Shown here: positions 9,843-19,972 of the stretch, piece by piece
Layout of the letters: each line of letters begins with the position of its first letter
Position numbering within the stretch: position 1 is the stretch's first letter
Origin: Chlamydomonas sphaeroides
Taxonomy: Eukaryota > Chlorophyta > Chlorophyceae > Chlamydomonadales > Chlamydomonadaceae
Assembly (NCBI GenBank): GCA_001662425.1
Contig: BDDC01000267.1
Location: 6,158 to 70,157 of the forward strand
Length of the DNA: 64,000 bases
Direction: 5' to 3'
The notes under the pieces: generated by a model
The model's input: only the letters and a program-made list of their open reading frames with translations
The model's database searches: none
Told to the model about the DNA's origin: nothing
Translations under genes and position numbers: made by a program

Positions 9843-12800
9843 TCAGATGGCGCCCTTTTCCCGCAGCGCCGCGAGCTCCGCATCCCCCAGCCCCAGCTCC
9901 CCCCGCAGCACCTCGTCCGTGTGCTCGCCCAGCTCCGGCCCGGCCCAGCGGGTGCCGCCCGGCGTGCCGCTGAGCACCGGCAGCAGCGCCGGCATGGTCA
10001 CGGCGGGGCCGCCGCCGGGCGGGGCCGCGGTGTGGAACATGCCGCGCGCCTTGTACTGCGGCGGTTGGGGGAGAGGACAAAGCTTTGAGGGGTGCCGGAG
10101 CACCAACAGATGGATTGGACCGGGTGCCGGGCGCCGGGTATCTGGGGCCGCCCTGTTGCGCAGATGGGGCACCTAGAAGCGAGCTAAGGGCATCGCCCCT
10201 TGCACACCGGCGAACGGGTAGAAGGGGTTTGCCCCCCAGGGACGAGGGGCAGGGTGCATGGCGCAGGGCTCGTCGCGTGGGCCTCTCTGGCAGGCGCCCC
10301 GGGCCCCCCGGGTGCGCCTGGCACTGCACCCCCTTCGTCCCCTGCCACGTACAAGTCCATGAGGTGCAGCTTAGTCACCATGTCGCCTGCCGGCTGCAGC
10401 GCTGCCGGCCGCGCGTGCTCTCCCCGGGGCCTCTCTTCCCACACCCTGCCCCACGGCTGGCATGGCGTTCGGCCCCACCCCCTCCGGTCCCTGCCGCCCC
10501 CGCCCCGGCCCACCTGCTCCTCCTGCATGATGGCGGCTGTCGACAAGATGGGCCCCGACGGCACACGCGCCTTGTTCATCGCGGCCATGACCTCCTCTGG
10601 GAGGGACGTGGAGGCGCGGGCCGGGCGGAGGCAGGGTGCAGTGCGTGTTTAGGTGAAAAATCACGTGGCGAGGTCAGGCACAGAGCCCGAGGTATGGCTG
10701 TCGTCGGGCATGAACGCATGATGAACTCCACGGGGCATGCCTTCTGGCGTGTACTCCGCTGTGGCGCAGGTGCTCGTTGGTTTGCGGATGACGGCGTCAC
10801 GCCGAGCTGCCGAGGCCCAGCGCTCACCCAGCGTGTGCTGCGCCGCCCAGGCCTCAATGGTGCCCATGATCTCGCCCTCGGCCGCCACGCGGGCCGAGTT
10901 GGTGGCGTAGGCCGGGTTGGCCGCGCCTGCGGGCCATGAGGAAAAGAGGATGGAGGCGGGGCGGCGCGGGGGCAAGGGGAGCATGGTGCCAGCAAGGGCA
11001 TGGTGCGGGGCATGGTGCCAGCATGGTGCCAGCAAGGGGAGCATGGTGCCCAGGCAGGGCCGCGCAGGGGGGCGGCACGCCTCGGCGGCGCGTAGTGCGC
11101 GGACCTGGCTGGCTGGCGTCCGTGACCCGCCGCTGCGGCCCCGGCCTGCCTCCGCCGGCCGCAGCTTCCGCGGCAGCCGCCGGACCCTGGCCAGCCATCC
11201 TGCCGCCCTGCCTTGCTGCCCTGCCTTGCTGCCATGCCTTGCTGCCCTGGCGGCCTGCGGCCTCCCGCCCGCCTCCAGCCGTGCCTGGCGCCCGGCTGCC
11301 CGGCTCCTAGCCCCACGTATCCCGCGGCTGCTTGACACGGACCAGCCATCCGCCCCCTGCCGCCCAGCTGCCCCCCCGCCCGCCCCCTGCCGCCCAGCTG
11401 CCCTCCCGCTCACCCATGTCCGGGCGGCCAATGGCGGCCATGAGGCGGCTGTAGACGCTGCGGGATCAAGGCAGCATGATGGCGGGGTGGAATGGAGGGG
11501 CGCGCTTCTCGACCGGCCGCCCACGGCCAGGCCTCTTTCCTATGAGCACGGAGCCTGCGCTGGCAGCTGGTCCACACCTGTCGCCGTTGCCGCCGATCAC
11601 CACGTAGCGCCCATCGCGCGTGCGGAACGTTCCGGACGGCACCACGCCTGAGACGCGGCGTGGAAGCGCGGGAGCGAGACAGGTGCACGCGTTACCAGCG
11701 GCCAGCGGCCCCGTCAGAGCGGCGCGAGCTGCTTGTATAGCAGCCCCGCGCGCAGCCTCAGCGGGTGTGGGCTGACGTACATGCGGCCGGTCAGCCAGCG
11801 CACGCGTCAGTTGTGACCCCAAGTGCTCGAGTAACAGTTCAGATGCAGCCCCAGCCAGCCAGGCGTGGCCCCGGCGTGGCCTCGGGCGTGGCCCCGGCGG
11901 CTGCCGCACCCGAGATGGTGGACCCCGACGGCTGCCGGTCCTCGCCCGCCGCCGCCACCTCGGCCACGCAGCTCTCCAGCATGTTGAACACGCTCTCGCT
12001 GATGGCCGCATCCACCACCTGCCCCGGGCCGCCTGGGGGCAGGGACGATGAACGAGCCGGGGTTTGCGCCCAAGCCCAGCAGCAAGCCCAGCAAGTCGTC
12101 GTTCGAACGCGGCAAAGCGCGCAGGCCCAGCCCGCTGGACCTGGTCCAAACCCAGCTGCATGCAAGGCATTCGAGTTGGGATAAGCAACACAAAGGTGGC
12201 ATTGCATCCTTCGCGCTGCCACTCGCCCTTCCGCGTGCGGTGCAGCAGTGCCATGACGGCCCCGAACGCCGCATGCAGCCCGGCCAGGGTGTCGCCCAGG
12301 CTGATGTTGGGCCGCACGGGGGGCCGGTCGGGGTAGCCGTTGAGGTGGCGGAAGCCGCCGTACGCCTCGCACACCGAGGCGTAGCCTGCGGCAGGCCGGC
12401 AGGGCGGGTGCGCATGGTCAGGTCCGCCTATTGGCGGGGTGCGTGTTCGACCGAGAGCCAGAAGGGAGCGTAGGCATGGCTCGAGCCGCTTTTTGGCGGG
12501 GTGCGTGTTGAGCCAGGAGCAAGGGATGCTCTGTCCAAGACACGCAGTCGCGGCTGCGGCGACAGCCATACTCTGCAGGTCCCCACGCGCGGCGTTGCTC
12601 CAGGAGAGCGGTTGCCTAGCGGCCGTGCGCCTTTGGCCTACATGCGCCGCTGGCCGCTGAGCGGGCCATGCCCCTGCGCAAGCTGCGAGCAGGAGACCGG
12701 CGAAGCCGGCGCTGGAGCGCACCTGGGTCGGGCGCGCGCGGTCCGGTCTGCGGAGGTTGGGGCCGCGGGCCAGAGCACACGGTGCAGCAACGACCTCAAG

Positions 12801-15065
12801 CCGTGTTGCTGACACGCCGCATCACGCGCTCGACGGCTCGCACACCCCGGGCCCGTGTGCCGCCCACCGCCGGCACTAATACCTTCACATGCAGCCCATG
12901 TCCGTACGGCGCCGTACCTGGCCGTACCCCGAGATGCGGGTGTAGATGAGGTCGGGCTTGAGGTCGGCCGGGCCCAGGCCCCAGCCCTCCATCACGCCCG
13001 GCCGGAAGTTCTCCACCAGCACGTCCACCTTGCCGGACAGTCTGGCAGGGAGGCGGGCGGTCGTGGTGAGCGCCGCATTAGCATGCGACGCACACATGAT
13101 GCGTGGATCAGGAGCAAGAGCAAGGTGCCGGGGGTCGCAAGCGTAGCCCGCCCTCCCTGCCGTGTGCTGCCGTCACGGGTGTGCCGTCCCTGCCCTCCTG
13201 CCAGGCGCCCTGCCCTCGTGCATGCTGCCCTCCCTCGTGCCGGGTGCCTGCACCGCACCGCACGTTGCGCCGCACGCCGAAGTTCACGCTGCGCCTTGTT
13301 TGCGTGTGGAGGGGCCCCAACATGCACAGAACCCGTCCTTATGTACGCCGCTAGTCGCCATATAGTCGCCCTCACCGCTTGACCAGCTCCCTGCCCTCGG
13401 GCACGTTGAGGTTGATGGTGACACAGCGCCGGTTGCGGCCCTGCCCCAGCAGCAGAGAGGAGGGCGGGGAGGGCGGGGCGGGGATGCAACATGTCAGACG
13501 AGGAGTTTGCGCTGTCACAGCTGGGGGACAACATTTGATCACACAGGCCGAGCACGGACGCCATGCTGCCGCCGGTCACTCGGGCACCGCCTCCGCCGCC
13601 AGCGGGACGTGCGCGTCCTGGCGCGCTCTCCCCTGCGGTGCTAGCCGGCAGCCCCTGGCCTGCGTCGTCCAGGGCCGCCCACGCGTGCGGGTACCACTGA
13701 ATACCCATACCAACGGGCCAGCAGCCCCTGGCCCCAGCCTCCTCCCTCTGGTGCGCCTGGGCCAGCGCTGTCGCGAGGGCTGTCGCCTGCACGCGGCGCC
13801 CTGACCGCCTCAAACGGCAGCGCCACCACATCCAGGTCCCTTACCCTCTGCATGCTGTCCCACGGGATTCAGTGCGCAAACACGCGGCCATGTAGCATCG
13901 TACACGAGCCCCTCGACCCCTCCTAGCCCTGCCCCTGCCCGACCCACATGGCAGCGCCACCACAGCGAGGTGCCGCTGTCGTCCAGTGTCCGCAGCGACC
14001 GCAGCGCGTCGCCCTTCTTGGGCGCCTCCACCTAGAGTGGGTGCGGGGGTTGCAGAAACGTGGGGGTCGCAGCCCGGGCAGGGAGGGTGACAGGCCTGAT
14101 TGAGCCCAAGGTGTATGGGCTGAGGCTGGCGCTGGGGGCCAGCGCCGCCGCCGTACTGGCCGGGTACCGGGGGCCGGGGGCTTCTAGGCCAGGAAACGAG
14201 CGGGGCTGGAGTGGGGCGATGACGCTTCTGCTGTTTCTGCTGTTTCTCCTGTTCCTGCGCACGATGAAGCCACCATGGCCCTTGCATTGCCCAGGGAGGC
14301 CCAAAGTGCGCCGCGGATGGGCGGCGCGCTCAGAGGGAGCTGCGAGCCCAGGCGGCAGGCCCCGGACGGCCCCATTCTGCCCGCCTGGCGACAGGCGGCG
14401 ACAGGCTCCTAGCTGCCGCACGTTGAGCTTCCGATAGCCAGCTGGCGCGGGCCAGGCCACCCAGCCGATAAAGCGACGCCGACGGACTGATGGAGCTAGG
14501 GGCGAAACGCAACCCTCGCCGGGGGCGCTTGCTGCCCCAGGGCCTCGCGCTGCCGCATGTGAGATTGCCCTTGCCACTTGTGCCAGAGGATCCGATACGC
14601 CACAGACTCGGGTCATAGGTAACAGGGCCCTATGTGGCCCCGCGTGGCGCACCTTGATGACGTCAGCGCCGAAGTACGACAGCAGCGCGCCGCAGAAGTT
14701 GCCCGCCACGACCTGGCCCAGATCCAGGACCTGGGTTGGGGCGCGTGGGGTTGGGGTCATCACGAAGGGCGGAGCTGCTGCGGAGTTGCGGCTGGGATAC
14801 GCGTTAGGTCGTGTTAGGTTACCGGCCTGGACGCTGGAGCGCGCAACGCAAGACCGGGGGCCAGGACGCCCACGGCACGTACCCGGACGCCGACTAGCGG
14901 GCCCTGCGCCGGCGGCAGCTCGCCGGGTGCGGAGTTCGGTGTGCTATAGCTACGTATCGAGGTCCGCTTGGTTGGCAACAGCGCGAGCGGCGCAGCGCGA
15001 GTCGGCAGCGCTGCTTGCGTGGCGACAAACCGCCCGAGCAGGCCCAAATGGCCGGCCGGCGACAT
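9843..15065 (-). CDS. Mitochondrial class III CoA-transferase (CaiB/BaiF family, SUGCT-like)
   Basis: Transfers CoA between acyl-CoA and a dicarboxylate; in animals SUGCT makes glutaryl-CoA in mitochondria. Exon 1 (15065-14883) encodes an Arg/Ala-rich transit-like leader ending in RSYSTPNSAPG, then GPLVGVR, spliced to VLDLGQVVAGNFCGALLSYF (exon 2, 14730-14653). Later exons give KKGDALRSLRTLDDSGTSLWW (about 14033-13955), GRNRRCVTINLNVPEGRELV (about 13440-13380), VDVLVENFRPGVMEGWGLGP (about 13040) through ISGYGQ (ending 12918), a 25-nt microexon (12747-12723, TGPRAPDP), GYASVCEAYGG..NISLGDTLAGLHAA (about 12390-12230), VVDAAISESVFNMLES (about 12015), GTFRTRDGRYVVIGGNGD (about 11640), NPAYATNSARVAAEGEI (about 10915), KARVPSGPI (about 10570) and a last exon ending LREKGAI at 9843. 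The Asp in SLGDT matches the family's catalytic Asp. Oxalate-type specificity cannot be excluded. Head-to-head with adenylate kinase. Confidence 0.9.
10975..11055. repeat. Imperfect GCATGGTGCCAGCAAGG tandem repeat
   Basis: Several imperfect copies of GCATGGTGCC with variable spacing in an intron of the CoA-transferase gene. Further short tandem repeats follow in the next introns (CTGCCCTGCCTTG at 11201-11245 and a 28-nt unit repeated twice at 11345-11405). Confidence 0.75.
12723..12747 (-). other. 25-nt microexon of the CoA-transferase gene
   Basis: It is bounded by CTCCGCAG and GTGCGCTCC. The 25 nt encode TGPRAPDP plus one base. They restore the frame between ISGYGQ (phase 0 end at 12918) and the exon that starts at GC TAC GCC (GYASVCEAYGG). 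The resulting GYGQTGP is the expected family motif, which supports the call. Confidence 0.8.
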
Positions 15066-15270
15066 GTTAGTGTTTAACTAGATCTACTGTGATGTAAGGG
15101 TATATAGCGAGGACTCTCAGGTTAGTCGGCTGCGCGATGCACGGTTTACTGCATTGTGCGACAGCTGGCGTTGACAAGCCAAATACACGTTACTAGACGC
15201 CAACCTCCTTGAGTCGCATCGACTGCTGACACACCATCTACTCTGCGATAACCTTGATTGATCGACCAGC
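15066..15270. promoter_or_regulatory. Divergent promoter region, CoA-transferase / adenylate kinase
   Basis: 205 bp between two opposing start codons. A TATA-like TATATAG lies at 15101-15107 on the plus strand, about 165 nt before the adenylate kinase ATG. The segment is noticeably less GC-rich than its surroundings. Promoter function is inferred from position only. Confidence 0.55.
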
Positions 15271-17726
15271 ATGTCGGCCCTGCCTCTTCTGGCGCAGCGC
15301 GGCGCGCGGCGAGGGCCTCTCTCGGCCCTCGCAGCCGTTGCAAGTCTGAAGACCGCGATCGAGCAGCTGGCAAGGGCCACCGAGCCTGCAGCCTCGATGT
15401 CCACGGACACGCGTGCTGATGCCCACCTGAACTGGGTGTTTCTCGGGCCCCCCGGCGTGGGCAAGGGGACCTACGCGTCCCGTGTCGCCAAGGCCTTTGG
15501 CGTGCCGCACATCGCGACGGGTGACCTCATCCGGGCGGAGATTGCCTCGGGCAGCACCCTCGGCGCCGAGGTGCGGCATGCTGCGCACATCCCGCCGCAA
15601 CCGCGCTCGGCGCTCCTGTGACCTTCTGCCCCTCCTACAACCCGTTGTTATCCGCTATCCACATAGATGAAGAGCATCGTCAACGCCGGCAAGCTACTCT
15701 CCGACGACATTGTCCAGCAGGTGAGGGCCAACAGCCAACAGCCGCACCGGCTGGGCAGCCAGGGTAGCCCCAACGACCCGCTATGCAGGCCCACCCTGCA
15801 GCGCACCGCAACTTTTCACAAGGGGTTGCCTCCTCCCAAGCCACCAGGAGCCTGGCGCCCTTACCCAGCGCACTTTGGACCTCTCTGATAATGAGCCCTG
15901 CAGGGGTCCATTCATGTGTGCTGTAATGGCCCGCCGGGCTTGCACCCTGACGCTCGGCCCCTCCACAGCCGCTCCACAGCTCGTTGTGGGGCTCTGGCCA
16001 CTCAGCCCGCGCCGCACCGGCCTCGCCACGGCGTGTGGGTCCGAGTGCCCGGGGTTCTGACATGTGGGCCCTCTATCACCTCCACCCCGTAGGTTCTGCA
16101 GCGGCGGCTGGCCTCGGGCCGGGCGGCGGGCGAGCGCGGCTTCATCCTGGACGGCTACCCCCGCACACGGGCGCAGGTGGGGTGGGGTGGTATGATGGGC
16201 TGCGCGAAGTCGCTGGCTCGCGTTTCAAGACACATGTGCGTATCGATGAGCGGCTGTCGTGGTCCGTGAGATGGCGGCTGTTGAGGGCAGGTCGGCAGAG
16301 CCGGCCGCAGCTGTGGTGGCCGTTGCTGCCGCTTGCGTTCACGGCTGATTGCATTCCCCCCAAGCCCTTTCCCCCAACTCCCCACACGTCCCATCTCCAT
16401 GCAGGTGGAGGCCCCACCCAGCGACCCGTTGCTGCCCCTCGCTGGCGTCCAGCCATTGATGCTACAGCTGAGTGTGCTCCCCTGCTGTTGCCATTCCCCC
16501 ACCCCGCCTCCGTCCCGTCCCCATGTAGGCTGAGCAGCTGCTGTCGTCCACTCCGCTGGGCCTGGTGCTCAACATGGGGCTGAGGGAGGAGGTGCTGGTG
16601 GAGAAGTGCATGGGTGCGTGTGCCGCGCGCCTGTGCGCCGTGCGGCCGTGGGTGCGACCTTGTCATGCCGCCGCCGGGCGCCGCCGTTAGCCCCCCGCGC
16701 TCCGTGTTGCCATGGGGCGCCCTGCATCCAGCCCCGCGCCTCAAGTCCCCTACCTCACCACAGAAATAGAAATGCTTGACCCCCCGTGTTTTGTGGAGGT
16801 GTGGCGACCGGGGAGCCGGAGCCCCCTACGCGCCCTGTCCCCCACCACACGACCTCACCACACAGTCCCGCACATGCGCAACTGCTGCTGCCCCAGGCCG
16901 GAGGCTGTGTGCGCACTGCGGCAAGAACTACAACATTGCCGACATCAAGCTGCCCGCCTCGCCGGACGGCAGCCGGCCGGAGATTGTGATGCCGCCTCTC
17001 AGCCCGCCGCCCGAGTGCGCGCCGCACCTCAAGACCCGGGACGACGACCGGGAGGAGGTCATCCGGCACAGGCTGGAGGTGGGACGGGGGGTCAAGTACC
17101 GTAGAAGCAGTGAACTGGTCAACAACACCGGTCCAGAAGGACCGATCCAGAAGGAAGGGGCACAGAGTTAGTCCAGCGCGCTCCGTGACGGGCAAGGGGA
17201 GCTAAGGTACGACGTCAGCGAAGCCCCCTGGGATGCCTATGCTGGTAGGTGGCGCAACGGCCACGCGCGGCCGCTCGCGGCTCGTGTTACCAGCTTGAGG
17301 CTCCCGTAACATGAAGCCGTCGCCGCTGTGGGCCGAATGTTGTGGTCAGCCTGACAACACCACGCCCTTCCAAGCTGAGACTACAAACACATTCTGCAGC
17401 CCAAGTTCCCCGCCTGAGTCCAAAACTACGTGCTACGGGTGCTTACGGGGAGCGCCTGCCGACACGGCATTGCGTTACACCCTGCGGCCACACGAGATGT
17501 TTGACGCAGGACACCCAGGACACCCAGGACACACGGCTCCTGCCATCGCTGCCCTCGCCGCCCTCGCTGCCCTCGCTGCCATGTCCGCTAGGTCTACAAG
17601 CGCGAGGCGGCCCCAGTGGAGGACTACTTTCGCGGCGCAGGCCTGCTGGTCGACTTCGAGATCACCGCTGGCATCCCGGAGACCCTGCCGCGGCTCATGC
17701 CGCTGCTGCAAAAGTACGCCAAGTAG
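15271..17726 (+). CDS. Adenylate kinase, organelle-type
   Basis: Catalyses ATP + AMP = 2 ADP. Six exons join exactly in phase into 279 residues: 15271-15570, 15667-15720, 16093-16176, 16529-16613, 16897-17078 and 17592-17726. The N-terminal 43 or so residues are Ala/Arg/Ser-rich and transit-like. The P-loop is FLGPPGVGKGTYASRVA, followed by IATGDLIRAE (AMP site), VNAGKLLSDDIV, RGFILDGYPRTRAQ, the lid start GRRLCAHCGKNYN, DDREEVIRHRLE, and the end AGIPETLPRLMPLLQKYAK. The extended lid (NIADIKLPASPDGSRPEIVM) resembles plant chloroplast/mitochondrial adenylate kinases. Only one CxxC pair is visible, so a full zinc site is doubtful. A second in-frame ATG at residue 43 (MSTDTRADAHLNW) directly precedes the catalytic core. 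Confidence 0.96.
17505..17580. repeat. Short tandem repeats in adenylate kinase intron 5
   Basis: ACACCCAGG units (three copies) followed by GCCCTCGCT-type 12-nt units, close to the 3' splice site at 17591. They probably form part of the pyrimidine-rich acceptor tract. Confidence 0.7.
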
Positions 17727-19972
17727 GGCGACGCAGCGAGCCTGACTCCGTAGCCGCGCCGGCGATCGGCGCCGGCTGGGTGCGGGTAATGCTGGCGGTG
17801 GGCGGCTTTGCTCGCGCCACCAGCAGAAAGCGCTCCGTGGAGCCCACCCGTCCCATGGAGGTGGCGATGTGCGGCGGCTGGGGGGCAGGCGCAGCGCGAC
17901 CTACGCCAGGCAGGGCACACGCCCTGGACGGATGGCGAACGGCACGGCGGGCGAGGCGCCGGAGCGGGGTGAGGCGCACCGCCCTGCAGCCAGCTGCTGT
18001 GGCGTCGCCGTTCGGTTGTCAGCGCACGCGAGTACGGCTTGGGGGCATGCCGACGGCTTGTCTGTGTATCTGCTGTGGCTGCGACGCCGGTAGGTGTCAC
18101 AGGGAACCTGCCGCGGGCCAGGCCGCTGCTGCGACAGCACGCGACGATGCCGTCGTGGCCAAGGCGTCGCTCGTGCGCCGCGTACTCAGCCGTCAGCGGC
18201 CGCAACCAGGGCCGCTGGCGGCGCGCGCGTGTGCCTAGCCTCGTAAGGGGCCGTGTTGCCTGCTGGAGCCGAAGTGGGTTTGCGCCGGGCGTGCGTGACG
18301 GGCGGCAGGTGCTGTGGGGTGCAGGCTGGGTGCAGTCAAAGCTGGGGCTGGTGCCGCGCGCGCGGTGGGGGTTGCGTGACGCCCCGCCGTCAGACGCTGC
18401 AAGGCAGAGGCCTAGCCAGGCACACGTTGGATTGCTGGTGGGCCCGCAAGGGTGCTGTGGGCGGGTTGACGGGGCGGTGTTGGTGAGGTGCGGCTAGCGC
18501 TGCGTGTTTCTGCAAGCAGACGAGCAGGGGAGGGGAGCGGCTGGGCCGGCTGCCCTGGCTGCCTTGCCAGGATAAATGCACATTGAACGGCTGGCCGCCC
18601 GCCGAGCTCTTGCGCAGGGGGTCTTTGATAGTCCCGGATCCTGCCAGGGGGGAATGCCCGCACAAGCCCCAGCGCGGAGGCTCTATGCATGGGCGGCGCC
18701 CCGGACGCGATTGTTGCTTGGCCACCGGGGCTTGGCCCGCACGCGCCAGAGCGACACAGCCGCACTAGACACGCGCGTGTACGCCCTTACACGGTCGACA
18801 CAATGTACAATATTCCGGATCGAATCCCGGCGGAAGCAGCGAGCTAGCTCACAGTGGTGAGTGAGCGGCCGCAGGGGAGCGGCCGCACTTCGCGTTGGCA
18901 CGAACCCCCCCCCCCAATTCCCCTCATTGGCCGCACTTCATCGACGTGGCCTACATCGCGTCGCCTTCAAACTCGTTTCCCGCCCAACGCCCTGTGCGGG
19001 GTGCCAAGCACCTATTTTCGACACACCGCTGATCAAGGTGCGTGCTGGCGGTACTGACATCATTGTAATGGTCGCCACTGGAGCAAGCCATGACTTCATT
19101 TAATACCAACCTTGTACCAACCTCTAATAAGAACCTCGTACCAACCCTACGGAGTCAATCCCAATCCTTTGGGGTGAGTTTCTGCAGGGGCAATCCTCGG
19201 GGGGGGCCCACGCACCCTCCTGTCCTGGCAAGGAGTTGGGGCTTGCTTGCTTGCCTGGTGGGTGGGTGGGGCCCCGCGCCCGGGCTAGCGGACCTACCTA
19301 CCTGCCAGCAGCGGCGCGGCATTTAGCAGCAGGTCAGCGAGGTCCATGAGGCCGTTGAATGCGTCGGCCAGGTCGGCGGCGAACTCGCTCGGGCGCAGCC
19401 GTGGCCTCTGGTGCCGCGAGCGGGGACGGCGGAGTGAGGGCCGGCGTGTCGGGTCGGACCTCGGACGGCCTCCTTCGCGTGCTGCAGCATGTGTTCCGGC
19501 TTCATGCGGTTAGCTGCCGTGGCCGCCGCGGCTCTGCAGACGTCGTACGTGGGCAGCATCTGGTAGCCGAGGTCGCGGCCCGTGACCACTTGGTGACGAC
19601 GCTCTTGACGGTGATGTGGTAAGTGCGGCTGCCAAGCAACCCGGATGGTCAGTAGTGGGCTGCTGCCCATGCGGGTGTAGCGGCGGACGAGGAAGGCGAG
19701 GAGGTCGGCGGTAGGTGGTGGGGAAGCTGAGGCAAGGAAGCCCATTATGTCGGGGCTGTAGGTGCCGGTGCGTGGAGGTGCCGTTCGGCCCCCATGAGAA
19801 TTCGTCCGGTCCGCGGTGCAGCAACTCTAGCTCGCCCCTGCGTTTTCTGCAATTGTTGTGCGGTGTTGTTGAGGCTGGTGGGTGGGTTTGTGATTGGCAT
19901 TCGCATGAGCATAGAGGCAGGCCCATTCACACGCGTTCAAACCGCGTCACAGGCTTCCAGCTGTCGGCCGTA
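17727..19972. other. Gene-poor convergent region between adenylate kinase and ABC transporter
   Basis: 3' ends of two converging genes meet here. It contains the retropepsin-like fragment at 18861-19103 and an open minus-strand frame at 19745-19323 without recognisable domains. Nothing else is supported. Composition is less GC-rich near 18770-19150. Confidence 0.5.
18861..19103 (+). pseudogene. Decayed retropepsin-like fragment (possible LTR-retrotransposon remnant)
   Basis: One frame ends in IKVRAGGTDIIVMVATGASH plus DFI and a stop. This resembles the active-site strand of Ty3-type retropepsins, where VDTGASH or similar is expected. Here the catalytic Asp position reads Ala (VATGASH). No integrase, reverse transcriptase or LTR pair was recognised nearby, so this is a weak, isolated remnant. 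It could also be a chance match. Confidence 0.35.

Noticed and set aside
19323..19745. Minus-strand frame with LPTYDVCRAAAATAANRMK
   Set aside because: It looks protein-like in part, but no family was recognised and it sits in a region with decayed repeats. Not supported as a gene.
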